Positions 8,912-16,818 of a stretch of DNA of 64,000 nt are shown piece by piece. The position numbers and the translations under genes are program-made. The notes under the pieces were generated by a model, which saw only the letters and a program-made list of their open reading frames with translations, had not been told where the DNA came from and made no database searches. Every line of letters starts with the position of its first letter. Positions within the stretch are counted from its first letter, which is position 1. The stretch lies in assembly GCA_019359745.1 (NCBI GenBank), contig JAHHGT010000006.1:89371-153370 (forward strand), in the 5' to 3' direction. This DNA comes from Aphanothece saxicola GSE-SYN-MK-01-06B (GTDB taxonomy: Bacteria; Cyanobacteriota; Cyanobacteriia; PCC-6307; Cyanobiaceae).

Positions 8912-9922
8912 ATGGCGAACATTGATGACCACGAGACCGCACCACCTGTTCCAGAGTCAGCCGAGCTGGACGGACCGGCCATTGCCGTGGTGGTTCCGAT
9001 CTATAACGCGGCGCCGCACCTCGAGCAAACCCTGCGCTCCGTGCAGAACCAGAGCCTGAGCAACTGGGAACTGATCGCCGTGGATGACGGTTCCAGCGAC
9101 GACAGCCTCGCGATCGTGTCGTGCCTGTTCGGGGACGATCCCCGGGTGCACCTGGTGAGCCAGGCCAACGCCGGGGTCTCGATGGCCCGCAATCGCGGGG
9201 TGGCCCTCAGCCGTGCACCCCTGATCGCCTTCCTCGATGCCGATGACCTCTGGCATCCAGACAAACTGCGCCTGCATGTGGAGCACCACGCCAATCATCC
9301 TGATGTCGGCATGAGTTTCGCCCGCGTCGCGTTCCTGTCCCCTGGGGGAACACCCACCGGCCTGCTGGCGGCCCTGCCCCGGCCATCGCATCGGCCGGTG
9401 GATTTTCTCTGTGAGAACCCCACCAACACCACCTCCAACTGGGTGCTGCGGCGGCAGGTGTTCGAAGCGGTGGGCGGATTCGTCGCCGACATGAGTTATT
9501 CCGAGGATCTGGAATGGCTGCTGCGGGTGGCCTGCGATGGCCGTTGGCCGATCGCCGGGTTGCCGCAGGTGCTCACCTACTACCGCACCTCGGCCGGGGG
9601 ACTGTCCTCGAGCCTGCAGCGCATGGAGCAGGGCTGGCTGCGGCTGATCCAAGAGGCCCGTCGCTATGCGCCCGAGCTGGTGGCGCGCCACTTCGCCACG
9701 GCCCAGGCCATCCACCTGCGCTACCTGGCCCGGCGCTCCCTGCGCCTGGGAGGTGCCCCCAGCATCGGCACCGACTTCATGCTGCGCTCCCTCCGCTCGG
9801 ATTGGCGGATCCTGCTGCGGCAGCCGCGCCGTACCGTGCTGACGGCCCTGGCCGTTTTCGCCCGACAGCTGCTGGTCCCCTTCGGCCGCCTGGGTGGCCG
9901 CCACGACAAGGCACGGCCATGA
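8912..9922 (+). CDS. Glycosyltransferase family 2 protein (second of three)
   Basis: A 336-residue GT-A enzyme: VVVPIYNAAPHLEQTL (near residue 29), DDGSSDDS, then FLDADDLWHPDK with the DxD-type metal site near residue 110. The C-terminal tail, with YLARRSLRLG and later DWRILLRQPRRTVLTAL, closely resembles the tail of the next gene, so the two are paralogues. It begins eight bases after the previous gene. It presumably adds one residue of the repeat unit. Sugar specificity cannot be read from sequence. Confidence 0.87.
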   Translation: MANIDDHETAPPVPESAELDGPAIAVVVPIYNAAPHLEQTLRSVQNQSLSNWELIAVDDGSSDDSLAIVSCLFGDDPRVHLVSQANAGVSMARNRGVALSRAPLIAFLDADDLWHPDKLRLHVEHHANHPDVGMSFARVAFLSPGGTPTGLLAALPRPSHRPVDFLCENPTNTTSNWVLRRQVFEAVGGFVADMSYSEDLEWLLRVACDGRWPIAGLPQVLTYYRTSAGGLSSSLQRMEQGWLRLIQEARRYAPELVARHFATAQAIHLRYLARRSLRLGGAPSIGTDFMLRSLRSDWRILLRQPRRTVLTALAVFARQLLVPFGRLGGRHDKARP

Positions 9923-9956
9923 TGACCTTCGCCAACGCCCCCCTGCCTGTGAGTGC

Positions 9957-10994
9957 ATGGCCATGAGCCAATCCCCCCTGGTCTCGGTGGTGATGCCGCT
10001 GTACAACTCCGCCGCCACGGTGAGGGAAAGCCTGGAATCCGTTCTCAGCCAGACCTACCCCAACCTGGAGATCCTGGTGGTGAACGACGGCTCCACCGAC
10101 GACGGGGTGGCGATCTGCCAGGGGTACGCCGACGCGCGGATCCGTGTGGTGCATCAGCAGAACCGGGGCCTGGCCGGGGCGCGGAACACAGGCATCCGGC
10201 AGGCCAAGGGGGAGTTCCTGGGATTTCTGGACAGCGATGATCTGTGGCTGCCCACCAAGGTGGAGCGCCATGTGGCCCATCTGCAGGCGCGGCCGGAGGT
10301 GGGGGTCAGCTTTTCCCGCTCCGGATTCATCGATGAGACCTCCAGACCGATCGGGATCTACCAGATGCCGCGATTGGAGGGCATCACGCCGGAGATCGTC
10401 TTCTGCCGCAATCCGATCGGCAACGGCTCGGCCGTGGTGATCCGGCGGGATGTCTTTGCTGCCATTCGCTTTGAGGCGAATCTCTACGGCGAGATGGAAG
10501 ATTTTTACTTTGACGACACCTTCCGACAATCCGAAGACATCGAGTGCTGGCTGCGGATTGCGCTCCAGACGCACTGGCGCATCGAGGGCATCCCCGAGGC
10601 CCTGACGCTCTACCGCATCAGCGACGGCGGACTCTCGGCCAACCTGATGAAGCAGTACGCCTCCTGGGAGCGGGTTCTGCTCAAGACCGAAGCCACCCAC
10701 CCTGACTTCGTCGCCCGATGGGGCTCCAGGGCCCGGGCCTATCAGCTGCGCTACCTGGCCCGCCGGGCCACCCGCCAGCGGGATGGGGCGCTGGCCGTGC
10801 GTCTGCTGCACCAATCTCTGGCCACCGACTGGAGGGTGCTGCTGGAGGAACCACGACGTACCCTGATCACGCTTCTGGCCGCCTACCTGCTGCGGGTGTT
10901 GCCGGAGGCTCCCTACCGCTGGCTGGAGCGTCTGATGCTGCGCTCCACGGGAGCCAGTCAGCAGCGGCGCATGCGTGGGGAACGGAGCCGATGA
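9957..10994 (+). CDS. Glycosyltransferase family 2 protein (third of three)
   Basis: A 345-residue GT2 enzyme with VVMPLYNSAATVRESL, VVNDGSTDDG and the metal site FLDSDDLWLP. The start is either ATG 9957 or ATG 9963, and both lie after the stop of the previous gene. A longer frame from 9894 would overlap that gene and precede the fold. The tail shares YLARRATRQRDG and DWRVLLEEPRRTLITLL with the preceding paralogue. Its stop overlaps the start of the PssD-like gene by four bases (ATGA), which begins a run of translationally coupled genes. Confidence 0.86.
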   Translation: MAMSQSPLVSVVMPLYNSAATVRESLESVLSQTYPNLEILVVNDGSTDDGVAICQGYADARIRVVHQQNRGLAGARNTGIRQAKGEFLGFLDSDDLWLPTKVERHVAHLQARPEVGVSFSRSGFIDETSRPIGIYQMPRLEGITPEIVFCRNPIGNGSAVVIRRDVFAAIRFEANLYGEMEDFYFDDTFRQSEDIECWLRIALQTHWRIEGIPEALTLYRISDGGLSANLMKQYASWERVLLKTEATHPDFVARWGSRARAYQLRYLARRATRQRDGALAVRLLHQSLATDWRVLLEEPRRTLITLLAAYLLRVLPEAPYRWLERLMLRSTGASQQRRMRGERSR

Positions 10995-11446
10995 AGATCC
11001 TGCTGGTCTGCTCATCAGGGGGGCATTTCAAGGCGCTGCAGCAGCTGGCCGATTTCTGGCAGCGCCATCCCCATCTCTGGGTCACGTTTCGAACCGCCAC
11101 CACCGAAACGGCCCTGGCCCAGGAGCAGGTGCTCTGGGCCCACAGCCCCACGAACCGCAACCTGCCGAATCTGCTGCGCAACCTCTGGCTCGCGTTGCAG
11201 GTGATCAGCAGCGAGCGGCCGGACGTGATCCTTTCCACCGGCGCCGGTGTTGCTGTTCCCTTTCTTCTGATCGGTAAACTGTTTGGATGCAAGACCGTGT
11301 TCATTGAGTCCGTGACCCGCATTCAAACGCTCAGTCTTTCGGCACGACTTGTCCATCCTTTTCTTGATATTCTCTACGTTCACTGGCCCCAGCTGCAGCT
11401 TCGTTATCCCCGCGCCGAGCTTGTCCAAAGCACGATCGGATCATGA
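10991..11446 (+). CDS. pssD: PssD/Alg14-like glycosyltransferase membrane subunit
   Basis: A short 151-residue protein starting MKILLVCSSGGHFKALQQL, the N-terminal half of a GT28-type enzyme as in PssD and eukaryotic Alg14. It lacks the nucleotide-sugar site, which the next gene supplies. It contains DVILSTGAGVAVPFLLIG and VFIESVTRIQTLS, both standard for this family. Alg14-type subunits anchor the complex to the membrane and bind the lipid-linked acceptor. ATGA overlaps on both sides tie it to the GT2 gene before and to PssE after. Confidence 0.86.
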   Translation: MKILLVCSSGGHFKALQQLADFWQRHPHLWVTFRTATTETALAQEQVLWAHSPTNRNLPNLLRNLWLALQVISSERPDVILSTGAGVAVPFLLIGKLFGCKTVFIESVTRIQTLSLSARLVHPFLDILYVHWPQLQLRYPRAELVQSTIGS

Positions 11447-11922
11447 TTCTCATCAGCGTCGGTACGGAGCAGTTCCCCTTCAACCGGCTGATGCAGTGGG
11501 TGGAGCTGCTGATCCAGCAGGAGCTGATCAACGAGGACATCGTTGTTCAGTACGGGACGTGTACCTTTCTCCCCAGTGGTACCACGGTCTATCGGTTGGT
11601 CAAGGAAGACACCTTTCGGTCCCTGATTCGCAAGGCACGGGTGGTGATTGCCCATTGCGGGGAGGGCACGGTGCTGCTGCTTGATGAGATGCAGCAGCCC
11701 TTCATTCTGGTGCCACGCAGTGTTCGCTATCAGGAGCATGTCGACGACCACCAGGTGGAACTTGCCCTGGCGCTGACGGAAATGGGCGTACCGATTGCCT
11801 GGAGTCCGGGTGATCTGGTTCGCTTTCTTGAGGCCCCGTTCAAGACGTCGATCAGTGATGTGACGGACAGTTCCGCCCAGTCCCTGTGTCGCAGTCTCCA
11901 GAGCCATTTTTCTCCGACATGA
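11443..11922 (+). CDS. pssE: PssE/Alg13-like glycosyltransferase catalytic subunit
   Basis: This 159-residue protein corresponds to the C-terminal half of GT28 enzymes. It opens ILISVGTEQFPFNRLM and carries the glycine-rich donor-binding stretch VVIAHCGEGTVLLL, followed by a PFILVPR segment. With PssD it should form a heterodimeric transferase that adds an early sugar (in Rhizobium, glucuronic acid onto the lipid-linked first sugar). The start overlaps the PssD stop as ATGA, and its own stop overlaps the sugar-transferase start in the same way. Confidence 0.86.
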   Translation: MILISVGTEQFPFNRLMQWVELLIQQELINEDIVVQYGTCTFLPSGTTVYRLVKEDTFRSLIRKARVVIAHCGEGTVLLLDEMQQPFILVPRSVRYQEHVDDHQVELALALTEMGVPIAWSPGDLVRFLEAPFKTSISDVTDSSAQSLCRSLQSHFSPT

Positions 11923-12923
11923 TGGCGCAGCCGTCCTCCTCCCAGCCTGCTTTCGTCAGGACCGTCCTGAACGGCAGCCTGTTTCTGCAGCTGCCACCAC
12001 GGCTCACCGTCAGCGAAGCGGTGGCTTTCCGTGCCGGCTTCGCCGACTGGCTGGCTGAGGTGGATGGTCTGCGGCAGGTGGTTCTGGATTTCGGCCAAAC
12101 CGCCGTCATCGACAGCAGCGGCATCGGCGCCCTGGTGGGCGCCATCAAGACCGCCAAGGAGCAGGACGTTCCCCTTTGCGCCTGGAGCCTGCACCGGCAG
12201 GTGTTCCTGGCCCTGCAGATGACCGGGCTGGAGAAGGTGTTGCCTGTGGCGGCCCATTCCGAGGGCCTGCTCCCCCAGCTCTCGCACGTCGAAGATCAAC
12301 GTCCCCCCCTGACGCACCCCTCGGTGCGTTCCGGGCTCAAGCGATTCATGGACATCTGTGGTGCACTGATCGGGCTTGGCGTCACGGCGCTGCTGTTCCT
12401 GCCCATGGCGTTGGTCATCCGTCTGGACAGCCCGGGGCCGATCCTGTTCAGCCAGGTTCGCTGCGGCTGGATGGGCCGCCATTTCCGCATCTGGAAATTC
12501 CGCTCGATGGTCAGCAATGCCGAGGTGCTCAAAGCCACAGTGGCGAACCAGGCCCAGGGGGCCTTCTTCAAAAACGACAACGACCCCAGAATCACCAAAG
12601 TGGGCCGCATCCTGCGCAAGACCAGCCTTGATGAGCTGCCCCAGTTCTGGAACGTGCTGATCGGCGACATGAGCCTGATCGGAACCCGGCCAGCCACACC
12701 CGATGAGGTCCTTCGCTATGCCATTCCTAGTTGGCAGCGCTTTGATGTCCGTCCCGGGCTGAGTGGCGAATGGCAGGTGAGTGGCCGGTCGTCGATCCGT
12801 GATTTCGAAGATGTGATCAGGCTCGACCTCAGATATCAGCAGAATTGGAGTCTGGCCTATGACCTGAAACTGATTGCCAAAACGTTCCTTGTGCTTCTGA
12901 GCAAGGATTCGGGGGCGGCATGA
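11919..12923 (+). CDS. STAS domain fused to initiating bacterial sugar transferase (phosphoglycosyltransferase)
   Basis: The ATG at 11919 overlaps the PssE stop (ATGA) and gives 334 residues. Residues about 12-121 form a STAS (SpoIIAA-like) domain with VVLDFGQTAVIDSSGIGALV. In SpoIIAA the second serine of DSSG is phosphorylated, which here is Ser67. Residues about 138-330 form a monotopic phosphoglycosyltransferase: KRFMDICGALIGL membrane hairpin, IWKFRSM, catalytic Asp238-Glu239 in TSLDELPQF, and GTRP at 255-258. Such enzymes move a sugar-1-phosphate onto undecaprenyl phosphate, starting repeat-unit synthesis. The usual WcaJ/WbaP N-terminal helices and Rossmann domain are replaced by STAS. 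The next gene encodes the likely STAS kinase. Confidence 0.9.
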   Translation: MMAQPSSSQPAFVRTVLNGSLFLQLPPRLTVSEAVAFRAGFADWLAEVDGLRQVVLDFGQTAVIDSSGIGALVGAIKTAKEQDVPLCAWSLHRQVFLALQMTGLEKVLPVAAHSEGLLPQLSHVEDQRPPLTHPSVRSGLKRFMDICGALIGLGVTALLFLPMALVIRLDSPGPILFSQVRCGWMGRHFRIWKFRSMVSNAEVLKATVANQAQGAFFKNDNDPRITKVGRILRKTSLDELPQFWNVLIGDMSLIGTRPATPDEVLRYAIPSWQRFDVRPGLSGEWQVSGRSSIRDFEDVIRLDLRYQQNWSLAYDLKLIAKTFLVLLSKDSGAA

Positions 12924-13420
12924 ACCCAGGCTTCTCAGCAGATGCATGGCGAGCGACAAGCGAACTGTCCGTTGATAGCGATCTCGGCCAACTGGAGGCC
13001 GTGCTGGCTTGGTTTGAACGACAACAGCACCCTGACGTTCCCCAGGATCTCTGGATGCAGGCACAGCTCGCGCTTGTGGAAGGTTTCACCAATGCCGTTC
13101 GTCATGCCCACGGCCACCTGGTTGCGCCGCCCCAGGTGCACCTTTCACTGCAGCGATCCAGCCAGGCATTCTGCATTGAGATCATTGACCACGGTGAACC
13201 CTTCGACTTCACAGCGGCACTGGCCAGAGTGGAAGCGGAGACCACAGCCAGTGGGCACGACCCCCTGGCCCGTGAGGCCCATTGGGGACTGGTGATGTTT
13301 CTGAAGCTCCAGAAGGACTATGGCTGGACGATCAGCCATTACAGACGTGATGACGGGACCAACGGCCTGTCCCTGAGCCACCCCCTCAGGGCGGATGAAT
13401 CGGTTGTCGGGTCATACTGA
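12920..13420 (+). CDS. RsbW/SpoIIAB-like GHKL serine kinase (anti-sigma-factor family)
   Basis: This 166-residue protein has a single HATPase_c_2 domain. The N box is E54-GFT-N58-AVR-H62, matching SpoIIAB spacing. The G1 box is D90-HGEPFD, the G2 core is HWGLVMFL (Gly123), and the end DGTNGLSLSHPL fits the family's last strand. RsbW-type proteins phosphorylate a serine in a STAS partner and bind it when unphosphorylated. The gene overlaps the STAS-sugar transferase by four bases (ATGA), so that enzyme is the obvious substrate. No sigma factor and no PP2C phosphatase lie in the window. The target is inferred from context. Confidence 0.85.
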   Translation: MNPGFSADAWRATSELSVDSDLGQLEAVLAWFERQQHPDVPQDLWMQAQLALVEGFTNAVRHAHGHLVAPPQVHLSLQRSSQAFCIEIIDHGEPFDFTAALARVEAETTASGHDPLAREAHWGLVMFLKLQKDYGWTISHYRRDDGTNGLSLSHPLRADESVVGSY

Positions 13421-13850
13421 AATACTCCGGATGGCAACGGGCGGGTTGGAAGACCGACCAACGGGTCCAGAGATGGAGGTAGTAGTTGGTGCCCTGCGGT
13501 CCCCGTCCCCAACCATTGTCCAGGTTCTGGCCCCAGATGATGCTGTTGGCTTCCAGCGACGATCTCTTCTCCTTAGGGAGCTTCATCAGATCGCCCCGGT
13601 AGAGGATTCTGCGGCCCCTGTAGTAAAAGCTTGGCTCCATGGCCAGGCCCCGGACCTTCTCATCGAGTCTGAACCAGACTTTCTTGCTCTTGTGAAGTAA
13701 CCAGAAGCTCCTTGAGCAGGTCGGCGGTACGGCGTCGTTCTTGTAGCTGTAGAGAACGCCGGGATGGTGGTCCAGCGACCCAAGCGATGCAGCCGTGATC
13801 TCCAGACCCATGAGCAGAGCGGCGGACGTCCTGGCAGCGATCCGATGCAA
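13386..13850 (-). CDS. Hypothetical protein, possibly exported, convergent with the RsbW-like gene
   Basis: I do not recognise a family. The frame encodes 154 residues rich in Trp, Tyr, Arg and Lys (for example RSFWLLHKSKKVWFRLDE and NSIIWGQNLDNGWG), more protein-like than antisense frames elsewhere in the window. The first ~25 residues are hydrophobic and could be a weak signal sequence, and Met14 (13811) is an alternative start. Its 3' end overlaps the RsbW-like gene by 35 bases on the opposite strand. Composition is less GC-rich than neighbours. A plus-strand frame at 13395-13700 covers the same DNA but looks less like a protein. Confidence 0.45.
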   Translation of the reverse strand: MHRIAARTSAALLMGLEITAASLGSLDHHPGVLYSYKNDAVPPTCSRSFWLLHKSKKVWFRLDEKVRGLAMEPSFYYRGRRILYRGDLMKLPKEKRSSLEANSIIWGQNLDNGWGRGPQGTNYYLHLWTRWSVFQPARCHPEYFSMTRQPIHPP

Positions 13851-13948
13851 CCGTCCCTACCGTCCCGGTCATCGCTGTCAACGTAGCTCGTGGCAGCTTT
13901 TCGCTGGCTACGATCGTGTGTCAGCCCCACGCCGACAGACTCCCGACC

Positions 13949-14506
13949 GTGTATCGCCGCGCCGTCCTGCCCCTGGCCGTTGCCATGATCGGCTGCATCA
14001 GCGGGGCGTTGGTGCCGGCGCCATCGCTTGCCGCCTCTCCCCCCTCCGAGACGGCCACCGCCAGCCCGGCCGCACGCCAGCTGGTGCTGAACCGACGCCA
14101 ACGCCTGCTGACGGTGATGGACGGGGAACGGGAAGTGCGCCGTTTCCGCGTCGGTGTGGGCATGCCCGGTTGGGAGACGCCGGTGGGGTCGTTCAGCGTG
14201 ATCGAGAAGACCGCCGATCCGATCTGGGAGCATCCGGCCAAGGGTGTGCGCATTCCCCCGGGCCCCACCAATCCCCTTGGTTCGCGTTGGATCGGTTTCC
14301 ACCGTGACTGCAAGGGCCGGCGCGGTTTCAACGGCCAGGAGCATCTGGAAGTGAAGGGGTGCGTCACGTCCGGCTTCCATGGCACGCCGAACCGTAACAG
14401 CGTCGGCGGCGCGGTGTCCCATGGCTGCGTGCGGTTGTTCGACGAGGACGTGAAGGAGCTGTTCGAGCTGGTTCAGGTGGGCACTCCGGTGACGGTGCTG
14501 CCCTGA
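13949..14506 (+). CDS. L,D-transpeptidase (YkuD family), exported
   Basis: The GTG at 13949 gives 185 residues with a signal peptide (RRAVLPLAVAMIGC to about residue 28). A GTG at 13916 would add eleven residues. The YkuD catalytic signature is complete: GFHGTPN followed by GGAVSHGCVRLFDED, containing the active-site His and Cys of SHGCVR. Members form 3-3 cross-links in peptidoglycan or attach proteins to it, in the periplasm. The strand fold begins at RQLVLNRRQRLLTVM and GTPVTVLP ends it, so the enzyme is a minimal single domain without LysM or peptidoglycan-binding repeats. Confidence 0.88.
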   Translation: MYRRAVLPLAVAMIGCISGALVPAPSLAASPPSETATASPAARQLVLNRRQRLLTVMDGEREVRRFRVGVGMPGWETPVGSFSVIEKTADPIWEHPAKGVRIPPGPTNPLGSRWIGFHRDCKGRRGFNGQEHLEVKGCVTSGFHGTPNRNSVGGAVSHGCVRLFDEDVKELFELVQVGTPVTVLP

Positions 14507-14533
14507 GCCGGGGGAGCGCAGAGGTGCAGCCCG

Positions 14534-14539
14534 TAGAGT
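14534..14539 (+). promoter_or_regulatory. Possible -10 box for glgA
   Basis: TAGAGT followed by GCC lies 27 bases before the glgA start. The same nine-base string TAGAGTGCC occurs 32 bases before leuA. No -35 match is evident. Confidence 0.35.
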
Positions 14540-14566
14540 GCCGCTCGCACCAGGGATCAAGAGCGG

Positions 14567-16111
14567 ATGAGGGTTCTGTTTGCCGCCGCGGAGTGCGCTC
14601 CGATGATCAAGGTGGGGGGCATGGGAGACGTGGTGGGCTCCCTGCCACCGGCTCTGGCGGCCCTGGGCCACGACGTGCGCATCATCCTGCCGGGCTACGG
14701 CAAGTTGTGGAGTCGCCTGAAGATTCCCGCCGAGCCGATGTGGCGCGGCCACGCCATGGGCACCGATTTCGCCATCTACGAAACCCGCCATCCCAGCTGC
14801 GGCCTGACCATCTATCTGGTGGGTCATCCGGTGTTCGATCCGGAGCGCATCTACGGCGGTGAAGACGAAGACTGGCGCTTCACCTTTTTCGCCAACGCCA
14901 CGGCTGAATTCGCCTGGAACGGCGGCTGGAAACCCCAGGTTCTGCATTGCCACGACTGGCACACCGGCATGATCCCGGTGTGGATGCACCAGGACCCCGA
15001 AATCAGCACGGTGTTCACCATCCACAACCTGCGATATCAGGGTCCCTGGCGCTGGAAGCTGGATCGGATGACCTGGTGCCCCTGGTACATGCAGGGTGAC
15101 CACACCATGGCCGCGGCCCTGCTCTATGCCGACCGGGTGAATGCCGTCTCGCCCACCTACGCGATGGAGATTCGCACGCCCGAATACGGCGAGCGCATCG
15201 ACGGCCTGCTGAACTTCATCAGCGGCAAGTTGCGCGGCATCCTCAACGGCATCGACACCGAGGACTGGAATCCCGCCACCGATCCCACCCTGCCGGAACC
15301 GTTCTCGGCCGACGATCTCTCCGGCCGCAGCGCCAGCAAGCGCCTGCTGCAGGAACGCATGGGGCTGGCCGTGAGTCCCCGCAGCTACCTGATGGGCATG
15401 GTGAGTCGGCTGGTGGATCAGAAGGGCGTCGACCTGCTGCTGCAGGTGGCCGACCGGGTGCTGGCCTACAGCGACAGCCAGTTCGTGGTGCTGGGAACGG
15501 GTGAGCGCGGCTACGAGTCGGGCCTGTGGCAGATGGCGGCCCGCCACCCCGGACGCTTCGCCGTGTTCCTCACCTACGACGACGCCCTGTCGCGGCTGAT
15601 CTATGCGGGCAGCGATGCCTTCCTGATGCCGAGCCGCTTCGAGCCCTGCGGCATCAGTCAGATGCTGGCCATGCGCTACGGCTCGATTCCGGTGGTGCGC
15701 CGCGTCGGTGGGCTGGTGGACACCGTGCCCCCCAACGACCCCAGCGCCGGCACCGGCACGGGCTACGGCTTCGATCGCTACGAGGCCATCGACTTCTACA
15801 CCACGATCGTGCGCTCCTGGGAGGCCTACCGCAACGAGCCCAGCTGGCAGGAGCTGCAACGCCGGGCCATGACCACCGACTTCAGCTGGAACCGCTCGGC
15901 CCTGGAGTACGACGCCATGTACCGCGAGGTCTGCGGCGTCAAGGAGCCCACCCCCGACGCCGCCCAGGTGGAGCGCTTCTCCCAGGGCCAGGGAGCCGAC
16001 CCGAGCCTGTTGAACGACGAGCCCAGGCCGGACGTGGTCACCAAGGAACCCCCGCCGGCACCGCGCCCCCGCAACCCCCTGGCCCTGCTGCGTCGCCGCA
16101 ACGACTCCTGA
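14567..16111 (+). CDS. glgA: Glycogen synthase (ADP-glucose dependent, GT5)
   Basis: A full-length 514-residue GlgA. It starts [20 protein letters not shown] with the KVGG motif that binds ADP-glucose. It has [15 protein letters not shown] in the N-terminal domain and [18 protein letters not shown], containing the E-x7-E donor site, near residue 360. It transfers glucose from ADP-glucose to the non-reducing end of glycogen in the cytoplasm. About 45 extra C-terminal residues rich in Pro, Asp and Arg follow the catalytic core. The gene is followed after a few bases by a membrane protein and murF. Confidence 0.96.
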   Translation: MRVLFAAAECAPMIKVGGMGDVVGSLPPALAALGHDVRIILPGYGKLWSRLKIPAEPMWRGHAMGTDFAIYETRHPSCGLTIYLVGHPVFDPERIYGGEDEDWRFTFFANATAEFAWNGGWKPQVLHCHDWHTGMIPVWMHQDPEISTVFTIHNLRYQGPWRWKLDRMTWCPWYMQGDHTMAAALLYADRVNAVSPTYAMEIRTPEYGERIDGLLNFISGKLRGILNGIDTEDWNPATDPTLPEPFSADDLSGRSASKRLLQERMGLAVSPRSYLMGMVSRLVDQKGVDLLLQVADRVLAYSDSQFVVLGTGERGYESGLWQMAARHPGRFAVFLTYDDALSRLIYAGSDAFLMPSRFEPCGISQMLAMRYGSIPVVRRVGGLVDTVPPNDPSAGTGTGYGFDRYEAIDFYTTIVRSWEAYRNEPSWQELQRRAMTTDFSWNRSALEYDAMYREVCGVKEPTPDAAQVERFSQGQGADPSLLNDEPRPDVVTKEPPPAPRPRNPLALLRRRNDS

Positions 16112-16122
16112 GTCCAGCGCCC

Positions 16123-16818
16123 ATGGCTGATCCGGTTCCGCCACCCTCCGATCTGCCGGCGCCCTACGCCAGTCCCTGGGGCCAGCTCGGCCACGCCGCA
16201 CGGGCCGTGCTGGCGTCGCTGCGGCTGAAGCTTCGCGAACTGTGGCGGCGCAACCGTGAGGGGGACCTGTCGGTGCCGGGCTTCTGGCCCCAGGGCCTGG
16301 CCCCCCTGTTCTGGCCCTTGCTGCTGGCCACATTGCTGGCGCTCAGCCTGGCGCTGGCGGGACAGGTGTGGCGCGGGCTATCCCAGACGGCGCCGCAGGC
16401 GCCTGGAGAAGCTGCCGCCACTGGGGTGCAGATGCCGGCCCCAACCGTCGCGGCGCCAGCACTGGAGGCCCCTCCCCCCGTGGCCGTGGACAAGCCCATG
16501 CCCCTACCGGAGCCGGAGCCACCGCCGCCCCTGGAGCTTGATCCTCTTCTGGCACTGCTGGCCCAGGACGATCCCGACCATCTGATCGCCTCAGCCCATC
16601 CCGCTCCCGCCGAAGGCCGGCTGGTGCTCACCATGGCTCCGGCCTACACCACCCTTGGTGAAACGAACCGGCGGCGCTGGGCGGAGCGCTGGCAGCAGCG
16701 CGCCCGGGCCCTCGGTTACGAACGGCTGGAGCTGGTGGACGGCCGCCAGCGGCTGCTGGCCCGCGCGGCCCTGGTGGGCTCCGGCATGATCCTGCTCGAT
16801 CCCGGTGCCCCAGGCTGA
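16123..16818 (+). CDS. Hypothetical single-pass membrane protein with proline-rich linker
   Basis: No named family is recognised. The 231-residue product begins with about 60 hydrophilic residues, then one membrane helix (about residues 63-83, LAPLFWPLLLATLLALSLAL). A long Pro/Ala/Glu linker follows, then a C-terminal ~85-residue domain (from about 150) with RRWAERWQQRARALGYERLE and VGSGMILLDPGAP. It is eleven bases after glgA and overlaps the murF start (stop 16816-16818, ATG at 16818), so it is translated with murF. A cell-envelope role is likely from context only. Confidence 0.75.
   Translation: MADPVPPPSDLPAPYASPWGQLGHAARAVLASLRLKLRELWRRNREGDLSVPGFWPQGLAPLFWPLLLATLLALSLALAGQVWRGLSQTAPQAPGEAAATGVQMPAPTVAAPALEAPPPVAVDKPMPLPEPEPPPPLELDPLLALLAQDDPDHLIASAHPAPAEGRLVLTMAPAYTTLGETNRRRWAERWQQRARALGYERLELVDGRQRLLARAALVGSGMILLDPGAPG

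Noticed and set aside
13395..13700. Plus-strand 101-codon frame after the RsbW-like gene
   Set aside because: It overlaps the RsbW gene out of frame, has no ribosome site, and covers the same DNA as a more protein-like minus-strand frame.
13586..16333. Very long open frame on the minus strand across the L,D-transpeptidase and glgA
   Set aside because: Its translation is rich in His, Gly, Ala, Gln and Arg without hydrophobic core patterns, and it is antisense to two well-identified genes. Long antisense frames are expected at this GC content.
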